NCBI GenBank assembly: GCA_044370695.1 | Contig: JBILVB010000126.1 | Coordinates: 1 to 11,020 of the forward strand | DNA from: JBEIFW01 sp044370695 | GTDB taxonomy: Bacteria > Actinomycetota > Acidimicrobiia > Acidimicrobiales > Ilumatobacteraceae | Length of the DNA stretch: 11,020 bases | Direction of reading: 5' to 3' | Part shown: positions 1 through 6,921 of the stretch, piece after piece | Layout: every line of letters begins with the position of its first letter | How positions within the stretch are numbered: the stretch's first letter is position 1 | Program-made: the position numbers and the translations under genes | Notes under the pieces: generated by a model | Databases searched by the model: none | The model's input: only the letters and a program-made list of their open reading frames with translations | What the model was told of the DNA's origin: nothing

Positions 1-198
1 TTCTATCGCGTCGACAAGGGTCGTGGCCGGGACACGGGCGGCACCGGTCTCGGGTTGGCGATCGTGCGTCACGTCGCGACCAATCACGGTGGGTCGGTGC
101 GGGTCCGTTCCGAGGAAGGACTCGGCTCGACGTTCACCCTTCGCGTGCCGGCAGGACCCGGCACGCCTGCGCTCGACCGGTATTCGGAGGCCTCGTGA
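1..198 (+). CDS. senX3: Sensor histidine kinase, C-terminal fragment (SenX3/PhoR-like)
   Basis: This is the last 65 codons of a histidine kinase whose start lies left of the window; the frame is open from base 1 to the TGA at 196-198. What is visible is the end of the HATPase_c ATP-binding domain: the F-box start FYRVDK (residues 1-6), the G2 box GGTGLGLAIV (13-22), then HGGSVRV and the closing GSTFTLRVP strand. The spacing and wording are very close to what I know of mycobacterial SenX3, a membrane kinase that responds to phosphate limitation. Its stop overlaps the GTG start of the response regulator by 4 nt (GTGA), so the pair is probably translationally coupled. The sensor and His-box regions are not in view, so the SenX3 name rests on this fragment plus the partner gene. 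Confidence 0.85.
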   Translation, partial: FYRVDKGRGRDTGGTGLGLAIVRHVATNHGGSVRVRSEEGLGSTFTLRVPAGPGTPALDRYSEAS

Positions 199-908
199 AT
201 CCGCCCACGCCAGAGACCAGCGTGCTCCTCGTCGAGGACGAGGAGTCCTTCATCGACGCGCTCACGATCGGGCTGCGCCGCGAGGGATTCCGGCTGCACG
301 TCGCCCGGGACGGCCAGCAGGCCCTCGACGTCTTCGATCTCGTGCGGCCCGACATCGTCCTGCTCGACGTCATGCTGCCCAAGGTGTCCGGCATCGACGT
401 GTGCCGACAGCTCCGCAAGCGGTCCCAGGTCCCGATCATCATGGTGACGGCCAAGGGTGCCGAGATCGACACCGTCGTCGGGCTCGAGGTCGGTGCCGAC
501 GACTACGTGACCAAACCGTACCGCCTCCGTGAACTCGTGGCCCGAATGCGGGCGGTGTTGCGCCGCCGTACGTCCGACGGTACCCGGGTCGCCGAGGTCG
601 GCGTGCTCGAGGTCGGCGACGTGCGCATGGACGTCGAGCGCCACGAGGTCTCGGTGCGAGGCGAAGTGGTCCCGCTGCCGCTGAAGGAATTCGAGTTGCT
701 CGAACTGTTGTTGGCCAACGCCGGGCGTGTCCTCACCCGTGAAGTTCTCATCGACCGGGTGTGGGGCACCGACTACGTCGGGGACACGAAGACACTCGAC
801 GTCCACATCAAGCGACTGCGGGCCAAGGTCGAACCCGATCCGGCCAACCCGGTGCGGATCACCACCATCCGCGGGCTCGGCTACAAGTACGAGACCCTCC
901 GGTCCTAG
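195..908 (+). CDS. regX3: OmpR/PhoB-family response regulator (RegX3-like)
   Basis: This 237-residue DNA-binding response regulator is the partner of the kinase just upstream. Receiver domain, residues about 9-122: acidic pair E14/D15, phospho-acceptor D58 in the LLDVMLP motif, conserved T85, and K107 in the DDYVTKPY motif. Winged-helix Trans_reg_C domain, about 137-233: it contains PLKEFELLELLL, the VLTREVLIDRVWG segment and the ending TIRGLGYKYE. The receiver reads very like mycobacterial RegX3, the regulator of phosphate-starvation genes. The GTG start overlaps the kinase stop, and a GGAGG lies at 186-190, only 4 nt before it; no better start is seen. The neighbouring genes (ugp and phn importers) are classic Pho-regulon members, which supports a phosphate role. 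Direct regulation of them is inferred. Confidence 0.93.
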   Translation: MNPPTPETSVLLVEDEESFIDALTIGLRREGFRLHVARDGQQALDVFDLVRPDIVLLDVMLPKVSGIDVCRQLRKRSQVPIIMVTAKGAEIDTVVGLEVGADDYVTKPYRLRELVARMRAVLRRRTSDGTRVAEVGVLEVGDVRMDVERHEVSVRGEVVPLPLKEFELLELLLANAGRVLTREVLIDRVWGTDYVGDTKTLDVHIKRLRAKVEPDPANPVRITTIRGLGYKYETLRS

Positions 909-986
909 CCGTCAATTTCTCCGGGAGTCGCCTCTCGGACACCGCAGGGATGCCCGGCGGAAAGCTGCCTCCTTGAGACTGACGTC

Positions 987-1892
987 GTGCCTTTCGCAAC
1001 GCGCCGTCGGTCCGGACGACGCCGGCGAGGCGACCTTCTGTTGTTCGCGCTACTCGTCGCTCCGAACCTTCTCTTCCTGGCGGTCTTCACGTACCGCCCG
1101 TTGCTGCGCAACATCGAGCTCAGCTTCTATCGCTGGGACCTCATCTCTCCGGTGAAGCAGTGGGTCGGGCTCGACAACTACCTGGATTGGATCAGAGACC
1201 CGAACAGTCACAAGGCGATCGTGACGACGGTGATCTTCACCGTGGCGACGGTGCTCGGCTCCATGCTCCTCGGACTCGGTCTTGCGATCCTCCTGCACAA
1301 GCGCTTCCGCGGTCGGGGTTTCGTGCGCAGCGTCCTCTTCGCGCCCTATGTCGTGAGCGGCGCGGCCGTAGGGATCGTTTGGCTGTTCGTGTTCGATCCC
1401 CGATACGGCCTGCTCGCCGCCGGTCTGGACTGGCTCGGGGTCAGCTCGCCGAACTGGTACAACGATCCGGCCTGGGCGCTGGCGATGGTGATCATCGTCT
1501 ACGTCTGGAAGAACGTCGGTTACGTCACCGTCGTCTATCTCGCTGGACTGCAGTCGATCCCCCGCGAGCTCTATGAGGCCGCCGAGGTCGACGGCGCGTC
1601 GTCATGGGCCCGCTTCCGTGCGGTAACCATCCCCGGGCTGTCCTCCATCACGTTCTTCCTCGGCGTCACCACCTTCCTCGCAGCCATGCAGGCCTTCGAC
1701 ATCATCCATGTGATGACCCGTGGAGGACCGCTGGACGGCACGAAGACGATGGTGTATCAGGTGTACGAGGAAGGCTTCGTGCGGTTCCGCGTCGGCCTGG
1801 CGTCAGCAGTGGCCACGGTGTTGTTCCTGGTGATGCTCGTGGTCACCCTCGCCCAGGTCCGTCTCGTCGAGCGCCGGGTCAATTACGCATGA
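987..1892 (+). CDS. ugpA: ABC transporter permease, UgpA type
   Basis: This 301-residue inner-membrane permease is the first of two in a Ugp-type importer for glycerol-3-phosphate or glycerophosphodiesters. An Arg-rich cytoplasmic N-terminus (residues 7-14) precedes six predicted membrane spans at about 17-37, 78-103, 113-136, 163-187, 216-242 and 269-290. The EAA loop that docks on the ATPase is at about 194-215 (E197-A-A with G203 and the closing IPGL). The C-terminal part, with VYQVYEEGF and ending VERRVNYA, matches the E. coli UgpA pattern (IYKIYREGF, VESKVRY), and the length is normal. The start is GTG with only a weak GAG-type ribosome site about 9 nt upstream. The 78-nt gap from the response regulator (909-986) shows no convincing promoter, so read-through from the regulator is possible. 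The stop overlaps the ugpE start as ATGA. The MalF-like sugar permease family is the broader alternative. Confidence 0.88.
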   Translation: MPFATRRRSGRRRRGDLLLFALLVAPNLLFLAVFTYRPLLRNIELSFYRWDLISPVKQWVGLDNYLDWIRDPNSHKAIVTTVIFTVATVLGSMLLGLGLAILLHKRFRGRGFVRSVLFAPYVVSGAAVGIVWLFVFDPRYGLLAAGLDWLGVSSPNWYNDPAWALAMVIIVYVWKNVGYVTVVYLAGLQSIPRELYEAAEVDGASSWARFRAVTIPGLSSITFFLGVTTFLAAMQAFDIIHVMTRGGPLDGTKTMVYQVYEEGFVRFRVGLASAVATVLFLVMLVVTLAQVRLVERRVNYA

Positions 1893-2743
1893 GCGCAATT
1901 TCGCGATCTCGAAACGTGCGCCGACGGGACCAGGCTGGCCCCTACACGTATCTCGTCGCCGTGCTCGCCGTCGTGGTGATCTGTCTCCCGCTCGTCTGGA
2001 TGCTGGCTGCGTCGTTGAAGACCCGGGCCGAGTTGTACAGCGTCCCCGTCGAACTCCTGCCAGCAGACCCGCAGTGGTCGAACTATTCGAAGGCGTGGAA
2101 CGCGGTTCCGTTCGGTCGCTTCTTCGTCAACTCGGTGATCACCACGGTCCTCGCCACTCTGCTCAAGCTTCTCAACGGCGTCCTCACCGCATACGCCCTC
2201 GTGTTCATGGACGTTCGCATACGCAAGTTCGTGTTCGTCGCCGTCGTGGCAGCCCTGATGGTGCCCGAGCAGGTGGTGCTGATCCCGAACTACGTACTCG
2301 TGTCGGATCTTGACTGGCTGAACACCTATCAGGGGCTCGTCGTGCCGAACGCCGCGGTGGCACTGGGGACGTTCCTGATGCGGCAGCACTTTCTCACCAT
2401 CCCGACCTCGCTCGTCGAAGCGGCTCGCCTCGATGGCGTCGGCCACCTCGGCCTGCTGTGGAAGGTGCTGCTTCCGGTCTCCCGTCCGTCACTCGCCGCC
2501 TTTGCCGTCATCGCCGTCGTCGCCCGTTGGAACGACTACCTGTGGCCGCTGCTGGTCACCAACACCGATCAGATGAAGACGCTCCCAGTCGGGCTCACGC
2601 TGCTCCAGGACTCCGAAGGGCAAAGCGAATGGGGGATCGTCATGGCCGGTGCGGTCATGGTCGTCGTCCCGATCATCCTGCTCTTCCTCCGGGCGCAGCG
2701 CCACCTGGTCGAAGGCCTCACCGCCGGATCGGTGAAGGGCTGA
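1889..2743 (+). CDS. ugpE: ABC transporter permease, UgpE type
   Basis: This 284-residue second permease is expected to pair with UgpA in the membrane. Predicted spans lie at about 19-42, 78-104, 111-135, 149-166, 199-221 and 249-268. The EAA loop is at about 175-197, with L175-V-E177-A-A, D182-G183 and the closing LLP. The segment RWNDYLWPLLVT after the loop is typical of the UgpE/MalG side of this family, and the length matches E. coli UgpE (about 280). The ATG overlaps the ugpA stop by 4 nt, so I choose it over a much longer upstream extension of the frame (to 1604) that would run through ugpA. The ribosome site is weak, as usual for a coupled gene. A gap of 56 nt separates it from ugpB. 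Confidence 0.9.
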   Translation: MSAISRSRNVRRRDQAGPYTYLVAVLAVVVICLPLVWMLAASLKTRAELYSVPVELLPADPQWSNYSKAWNAVPFGRFFVNSVITTVLATLLKLLNGVLTAYALVFMDVRIRKFVFVAVVAALMVPEQVVLIPNYVLVSDLDWLNTYQGLVVPNAAVALGTFLMRQHFLTIPTSLVEAARLDGVGHLGLLWKVLLPVSRPSLAAFAVIAVVARWNDYLWPLLVTNTDQMKTLPVGLTLLQDSEGQSEWGIVMAGAVMVVVPIILLFLRAQRHLVEGLTAGSVKG

Positions 2744-2799
2744 ACGTCTCCGTCCGCCCCCTCCCCCCGTTTGAACAGAACCCCGAAAGGTGCCTTGTC

Positions 2800-4176
2800 A
2801 TGAGCGAAGTCTCTCGTCGAACCCTCTTCCAGCTCGCCGGTGGTGCAGCTGCTGCAGCCTTCCTGGCGTCGTGCGGTGATGATTCCGCCGGCGGCTCAAC
2901 CACGACGGCGAAAGCCGCAACCGGAGGATCGACCACCACGGCTGCTGCATCGAACCCGTTCAACGGGGTGAAGCCGGCCGCGGAGATCACCTACTGGAGC
3001 GTGCACCCGGCGAAGTCGAAGGCGGCTGAAGAGGAACTGATCACTCGGTTCCAGGCTGCGAATCCCGGCATCAAGGTGAAGCTCGAGACTGCCGGGGCGA
3101 ACTACGCCGAGGTGTCGCAGAAGTTCCAGGCCGGCTTGGCAGCCAAAAGCGTCCCGGACGTCGTGATGCTGTCGGACGTGTGGTGGTTCAAGTACTTCCT
3201 CGCCAAGACCATCACGCCCATGGACGACCTCATCCGAGCCACGGGAATCAAGCTCGATGATTACCAGGACTCCCTGATCAAGGATTACCAATTCCAGGGC
3301 AAGCAGTGGGCGATGCCATTCGCTCGTTCGACTCCGCTCTTCTATTACAACAAGGAGAAGTGGGCTGCGGCCGGCCTACCTGACCGCGCGCCGGAGTCCT
3401 GGGACGAGTTCGAGACGTGGGCCCCGAAGCTGCAGGAGAAGATGGGTTCGGGCCAGTTCGCCTTCACCCATGTGAAGGGCGATTCGTACATTGCGTGGAC
3501 CTTCCAGTCGATCATCTGGGCGTTCGGGGGTCGGTACAGCGACGAGAGCTTCAAGCTCCTCCTCGACTCCAAGGAAGCGACCGACGCCGGGAACTACGTG
3601 CGAGCCCAGGTGAACGAGCGGAAGTGGGCGACCGTCACGGCGAAGGATGAGGCGGCCGATTTCACCTCCGGCCAGACCGCCGCGATCATCTCCTCCACGG
3701 GCGGGCTCGCCGGCATCCTTCGAGATGCGAAGTTCCCGGTGGGGACGGGCTTCCTGCCGAAGAAGACGGCCTTCGGTTGCCCCACGGGCGGGGCCGGGCT
3801 CGCCATTCCGGCGAGCATCAGCCCCGAGCGGCAGCTGGCGGCGATGACGTTCATCGCCTTCCTCGGCCAGCCCGAGCAGACGGCGTACTACAGCCAGAAC
3901 ATCGGCTACATGCCAGTCCGCAAGAGCGCCGTGGAGGGCCCGCTCATGGCGGACTTCTTCAAGGAGAAGCCGCAGTTCCGAACTGCGGTCGACCAGCTCG
4001 CCAAGACCCGTTCGCAGGACACGGCTCGCGTGTACGTACCCGGCGGGGATTCGATCATCGGCAAGGGCCTCGAGCGGATGACGCTCTCGAACGAGCCGGC
4101 CGACAAGGTGTGGAAGGACGTCTCCGGTGAACTCCAGAAGGTGATCGACACCGAGGTGAAGCCGAAGCTCGGTTGA
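2800..4176 (+). CDS. ugpB: Substrate-binding lipoprotein, UgpB type
   Basis: This 458-residue extracytoplasmic binding protein delivers the ligand to UgpAE. The N-terminus has a twin-arginine motif (S5-R6-R7-T-L-F-Q), a short Ala-rich hydrophobic core and a lipobox LASC with C25, so it looks like a Tat-exported lipoprotein. A Ser/Thr/Ala/Gly linker (about 26-50) precedes a family 1 solute-binding domain (about 56-458). Ugp-like landmarks are PFARSTPLFYYNK (173-185), ISSTGG (297-302) and GYMPVRKSA (369-377), followed by a Phe-Arg-Thr-Ala segment and VPGGD-IIGKGLE near the end. The ATG has an AAAGG ribosome site at 2786-2790, 9 nt upstream; the frame upstream is only shadow sequence over ugpE. 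E. coli UgpB binds glycerol-3-phosphate, while the M. tuberculosis protein prefers glycerophosphocholine. The ligand here cannot be read from sequence alone. Confidence 0.9.
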   Translation: MSEVSRRTLFQLAGGAAAAAFLASCGDDSAGGSTTTAKAATGGSTTTAAASNPFNGVKPAAEITYWSVHPAKSKAAEEELITRFQAANPGIKVKLETAGANYAEVSQKFQAGLAAKSVPDVVMLSDVWWFKYFLAKTITPMDDLIRATGIKLDDYQDSLIKDYQFQGKQWAMPFARSTPLFYYNKEKWAAAGLPDRAPESWDEFETWAPKLQEKMGSGQFAFTHVKGDSYIAWTFQSIIWAFGGRYSDESFKLLLDSKEATDAGNYVRAQVNERKWATVTAKDEAADFTSGQTAAIISSTGGLAGILRDAKFPVGTGFLPKKTAFGCPTGGAGLAIPASISPERQLAAMTFIAFLGQPEQTAYYSQNIGYMPVRKSAVEGPLMADFFKEKPQFRTAVDQLAKTRSQDTARVYVPGGDSIIGKGLERMTLSNEPADKVWKDVSGELQKVIDTEVKPKLG

Positions 4177-4178
4177 GC

Positions 4179-5249
4179 ATGGCAGCGCAATCGGTGACCT
4201 TCGACGCCGTCACGATGCGGTTCGGCCGCACGACGGCGGTGGATCACCTCGATCTGATGGTCCACGAGGGCGAGTTCCTCGTCCTCGTGGGCCCGTCGGG
4301 TTGCGGGAAGACGACCGCGCTTCGGATGGTGGCGGGGTTGGAGAGCCCGACGGAGGGTCGGGTCTTACTCGGCGACCGGGACGTAACGCACGACCACCCG
4401 CGTGATCGGGACGTCGCCATGGTGTTCCAGAACTACGCGCTGTACCCGCACCTCGACGTTCGGCGGAATCTCGGGTTCCCGCTGCGCCAGCGCAAGGTGC
4501 AGGCCGCCGAGATCGCCCGGCGGGTCGACGACGTTGCCTCCGTGCTCGAGCTCGGCCCGTTGCTGGATCGCCTCCCCAAGCAGCTCTCGGGTGGTCAGCG
4601 TCAGCGTGTGGCGCTCGGCCGAGCGATGGTCCGTCAGCCGGCGGTGTTCCTGATGGACGAGCCGCTGTCGAACCTCGACGCACAACTGCGGCTGCGCGCC
4701 CGGGCCGAGCTTGCCTCGCTGCATCGCCGGCTCGGTACGACGGTCATCTACGTCACGCACGATCAGGTCGAGGCGATGACGATGGGGCAGCGCATCGCAG
4801 TCATGCGAGACGGTGTGCTCCAGCAGGTGGCGGCCCCGCACGAGCTGTACCGGAGCCCGGCGAACCTCTTCGTCGCAACCTTCATCGGCACCCCGACGAT
4901 GGGGTTGCTGACCGGCCGGCTCGACGGTGAGCACCTCCACGGTTCGGGCTGGTCCCTTCCGATCGCGTCTGCGCTGGCTGCGCGTGCTGCCGCTGGCGCA
5001 GATGTCGTGCTCGGGCTGCGCCCGGAACACGTCGAGCGCGCCATCGGAGACCGTGCGGATCTGGTCGGAACCGTCTCGCTCGTCGAGCCGATCGGGAGCG
5101 ACGTCTACGCATCGGTCGCAGTCGATGCCGACACGGTGCGTGCCCGGCTCCACCCCGACGACCACCCCCTGGTGGGCGACACGATCGCTCTGAGCCTTCG
5201 TCTCGACGCAGCGCATCTCTTCGACGCTGTCACGGGCGTACGACTCTGA
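4179..5249 (+). CDS. ugpC: ABC transporter ATP-binding protein, UgpC/MalK type
   Basis: This 356-residue cytoplasmic ATPase drives the Ugp importer. Walker A is GPSGCGKTT (residues 38-46), Q-loop Q84, signature LSGGQRQR (136-143), Walker B VFLMDEP (156-162), D-loop SNLD (164-167) and switch H194. A C-terminal TOBE/MalK-like regulatory domain follows from about 235 to 356, with LGLRPEHVE as its usual landmark, so this is a full-length CUT1-family ATPase. I use the ATG at 4179, 2 nt after the ugpB stop. A TTG at 4173, in frame and overlapping that stop, would add two residues, and no ribosome site clearly decides between them. CUT1 ATPases are sometimes shared among several importers, but the dedicated position after ugpAEB argues for UgpC. 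The gene is followed by a long spacer, so the operon probably ends here. Confidence 0.9.
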   Translation: MAAQSVTFDAVTMRFGRTTAVDHLDLMVHEGEFLVLVGPSGCGKTTALRMVAGLESPTEGRVLLGDRDVTHDHPRDRDVAMVFQNYALYPHLDVRRNLGFPLRQRKVQAAEIARRVDDVASVLELGPLLDRLPKQLSGGQRQRVALGRAMVRQPAVFLMDEPLSNLDAQLRLRARAELASLHRRLGTTVIYVTHDQVEAMTMGQRIAVMRDGVLQQVAAPHELYRSPANLFVATFIGTPTMGLLTGRLDGEHLHGSGWSLPIASALAARAAAGADVVLGLRPEHVERAIGDRADLVGTVSLVEPIGSDVYASVAVDADTVRARLHPDDHPLVGDTIALSLRLDAAHLFDAVTGVRL

Positions 5250-5511
5250 TGGTCGTGCGGGTCGCGATCTGCGAGCGTCTCCGGCAAGGATGAACGCCGC
5301 CCTGCGGGCCCGGTCGAGCCGCGTCAACGGGCGGGTCGGCACCCAAGGCAAATGGTTCGGCCCGCACTGAGCCGCCCTGGGATCGTTGGCGGCTGTCGTG
5401 TGCCCCGGGTACCGCGCGTGGGCGCCGGTCGAGAAACACGAGACGGTGTCGAACCGCTTCGCGAACGGTCCGTTGACGTGGGGCGCCAACCCGCGAGCGA
5501 TTCGCCGTGAT

Positions 5512-5558
5512 GCGCCTCGGCCGGGGAGGCCGGGGCCGGCGCGTCCGTGCGGGCACGG
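5512..5558. repeat. G+C-rich inverted-repeat block downstream of ugpC
   Basis: An outer pair GCGCC (5512-5516) and GGCGC (5538-5542) encloses CCTC (5515-5518) facing GAGG (5526-5529) plus several GGCC units. A separate hairpin CCGTG-CGGG-CACGG follows at 5545-5558. The block could fold stably in RNA. It could contribute to ending ugp transcription, but it lies about 260 nt past ugpC and has no T-run, and such G+C-rich pairs arise often by chance in this DNA. The function is unknown. Confidence 0.3.
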
Positions 5559-5792
5559 CGCGCTGGTTGGGCCGCCGATCTGCGCCGGGTACGGCGTTCG
5601 TTCGGCAGGCGAGGAACGGGCCCGGCCTCATCGCCACGTCGCCGTCTCGCTCTGGCGGCTCAGTCCGGTCCGTCGTCGAAGCCGAGCTGGCTCCCCGAAG
5701 TGAACATTGGCCGACCACCCGATGAGGGAAGAACGACCCGGTGGCAGCGTGCCGGGAAACTCAGGAGCGAGGAAACGCGCCGGACTGCTTGC

Positions 5793-5825
5793 CGTCGCCT
5801 TCCGTTCGCCGGGCCTTCCTACCGT
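5793..5825 (+). promoter_or_regulatory. phnD: Candidate Pho-type promoter upstream of phnD
   Basis: Two Pho-box-like 7-mers lie 11 nt apart, CGTCGCC at 5793-5799 and GTTCGCC at 5804-5810. The second matches the actinobacterial PhoP-box repeat GTTCACC at six of seven positions and the first at four. A possible -10 element TACCGT (pattern TANNNT) lies at 5820-5825, which would give a leader of about 30 nt before the ATG at 5862. The arrangement, with the box at the -35 position, is what Pho-activated promoters use. The matches are weak and were found by eye. Confidence 0.22.
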
Positions 5826-5861
5826 GCGGCCTCGTCCACCCGACCTGAGGAGACCCACCCC

Positions 5862-6911
5862 ATGACCTCCCTCTGCCGAATCACCGCTTCCGGGGCTGCT
5901 GTCGCCCTGCTGCTCGTCGCCGCGGCATGCGGTGACGATTCGTCGGCCGGCTCTGCTGCGACCACCGTCGCTGCGACCACGGCGACGACGACGGCTGCGA
6001 CCACGGCTGCCGCAACGACCACCGCGACCGCCGCGGCGACCACCACGACGGCCAAGGCGGCCGGTCTCGACAAGACGGGCTGGCCCAAGAAGTTGACGAT
6101 CGGCGCCGTGCCGGCCGAGAACGCCACCGATCTGAAGTCGAACTGGGACCCGATCATGAAGATGCTCAGCAAGGAGCTGGGCGTCGAGGTCGACTTCGTC
6201 CAGGCGACGGACTACGCCGGCATCATCGAGGCGCAGATCGCCAACAAGGTCGACATCGCGATGTACGGACCCTTCGCCTACTACATCGCGAAGGTCAACG
6301 GCGCCAAGATCGAGCCGTCGGTCGCGCAGATCTCCAAGGCAGGCGGCACGCCGGGCTACTACAGCTACGGGATCGCAAAGGGCGACTCGTCGATCACGAA
6401 GATCGACGACTTCAAGGGCAAGAAGGTGTGCTTCGTCGATCCGGGCTCCACGTCGGGCTTCCTGTACCCCTCGGCCGGTCTGCTGGCTGCGGGAATCGAT
6501 CCCAAGACCGGGGTGACCCCGGTGTTCGCCGGCGGTCACGACGCGGCGGCGCTGTCGGTGAAGAACGGCACCTGTGATGCCGGTTTCGCCTTCGACGACA
6601 TGGTCGACAAGACACTGCCGGGCAAGGGCGACCTCAAGCCCGGCGACGTCAAGGTGGTGTGGAAGTCGGAGCTGATCTCGGCCTCGCCGATGGCAGTCCG
6701 CACGGCACTGCCGGAGTCCCTGCGCGCCACGATCCAGAAGCTCATGCTGGAGAAGGGCAACAAGGACGCCCTCCTCAAGGACGGGTACTGCACGGGCGAG
6801 TGCAAGCTCGACTCGAACGCCTACGGCTGGGTGAAGGTCGACGAGTCGACCTACGACGGCATCCGCAAGGTGTGCGAGATCACCAAGTCCGACAAGTGCA
6901 AGTCGAAGTGA
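5862..6911 (+). CDS. phnD: Phosphonate/phosphite/phosphate-binding lipoprotein, PhnD type
   Basis: This 349-residue extracytoplasmic binding protein belongs to a PhnDCE importer. A signal peptide with a hydrophobic core (residues 9-22) ends in the lipobox AAAC with C23, so a Sec-type lipoprotein is expected. A Thr/Ala-only linker of roughly 39 residues follows (29-67). The PhnD/PtxB-family domain spans about 77-349, with the ligand-site landmarks MYGPFAYY (134-141), the DPGSTSG loop (193-199) and H226 in GGHDAA. The ATG has a strong TGAGGAG ribosome site (5846-5852), 9 nt upstream, which decides the start over a longer open frame beginning at 5547. The mature domain carries six cysteines (190, 238, 310, 314, 338, 346), unusual enough to suggest disulfides. 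Family members bind phosphonates, phosphite or phosphate, and the M. smegmatis PhnDCE system takes up phosphate. The ligand here is therefore open. Confidence 0.9.
   Translation: MTSLCRITASGAAVALLLVAAACGDDSSAGSAATTVAATTATTTAATTAAATTTATAAATTTTAKAAGLDKTGWPKKLTIGAVPAENATDLKSNWDPIMKMLSKELGVEVDFVQATDYAGIIEAQIANKVDIAMYGPFAYYIAKVNGAKIEPSVAQISKAGGTPGYYSYGIAKGDSSITKIDDFKGKKVCFVDPGSTSGFLYPSAGLLAAGIDPKTGVTPVFAGGHDAAALSVKNGTCDAGFAFDDMVDKTLPGKGDLKPGDVKVVWKSELISASPMAVRTALPESLRATIQKLMLEKGNKDALLKDGYCTGECKLDSNAYGWVKVDESTYDGIRKVCEITKSDKCKSK
5946..6062 (+). repeat. phnD: Low-complexity Thr/Ala linker-coding tract in phnD
   Basis: This stretch is built mostly from degenerate ACC/ACG and GCG/GCT/GCC codons and encodes almost only Thr and Ala (residues 29-67). 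It probably forms a flexible, perhaps glycosylated, tether between the lipid anchor and the binding domain. A shorter Thr/Ala/Gly/Ser tether occurs at the same place in UgpB. Imperfect repetition makes it prone to length change. Confidence 0.75.
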
Positions 6912-6921
6912 GTCGGCGGAC

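Larger units (their letters stand above)
5250..5861. other. Intergenic spacer between ugpC and phnD
   Basis: I see no convincing gene in these 612 nt. The open frames are Arg/Pro-rich and read like random G+C-rich DNA, and none has family landmarks. The spacer holds several small inverted repeats. GCCC-TGC-GGGC lies at 5299-5309. A 17-nt near-palindrome at 5453-5469 has arms ACCG/CGGT around TTCGCGAA with one extra C. A G+C-rich block lies at 5512-5542, a CCGTG/CACGG hairpin at 5545-5558 and a CGCC/GGCG pair at 5583-5596. None is followed by a T-run, so none is a standard intrinsic terminator. A GTGAAC at 5700-5705 is the complement of a Pho-box-like GTTCAC half site. The last 70 nt hold the presumed phnD promoter and ribosome site. 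Confidence 0.6.

Noticed and set aside
132..138. GTTCACC, an exact Pho-box half site
   Set aside because: It codes for the conserved STFTL strand of the histidine kinase and has no partner repeat 11 nt away.
909..986. Promoter or operator between the response regulator and ugpA
   Set aside because: I found no convincing -10 element, Pho-box repeat or inverted repeat in the 78-nt gap.
4173..4178. TTG at 4173 as the ugpC start
   Set aside because: It is possible because it overlaps the ugpB stop, but an ATG lies two codons later and nothing in the sequence favours TTG; noted in the ugpC entry.
5386..5703. 105-codon open frame on the plus strand in the same spacer
   Set aside because: It has no recognisable domain, low-complexity composition and no clear ribosome site before its GTG or TTG-type start.
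5230..5718. 162-codon open frame on the minus strand in the ugpC-phnD spacer
   Set aside because: It is Arg/Pro-rich with no family landmark and runs into the end of ugpC; it looks like a by-product of high G+C content.
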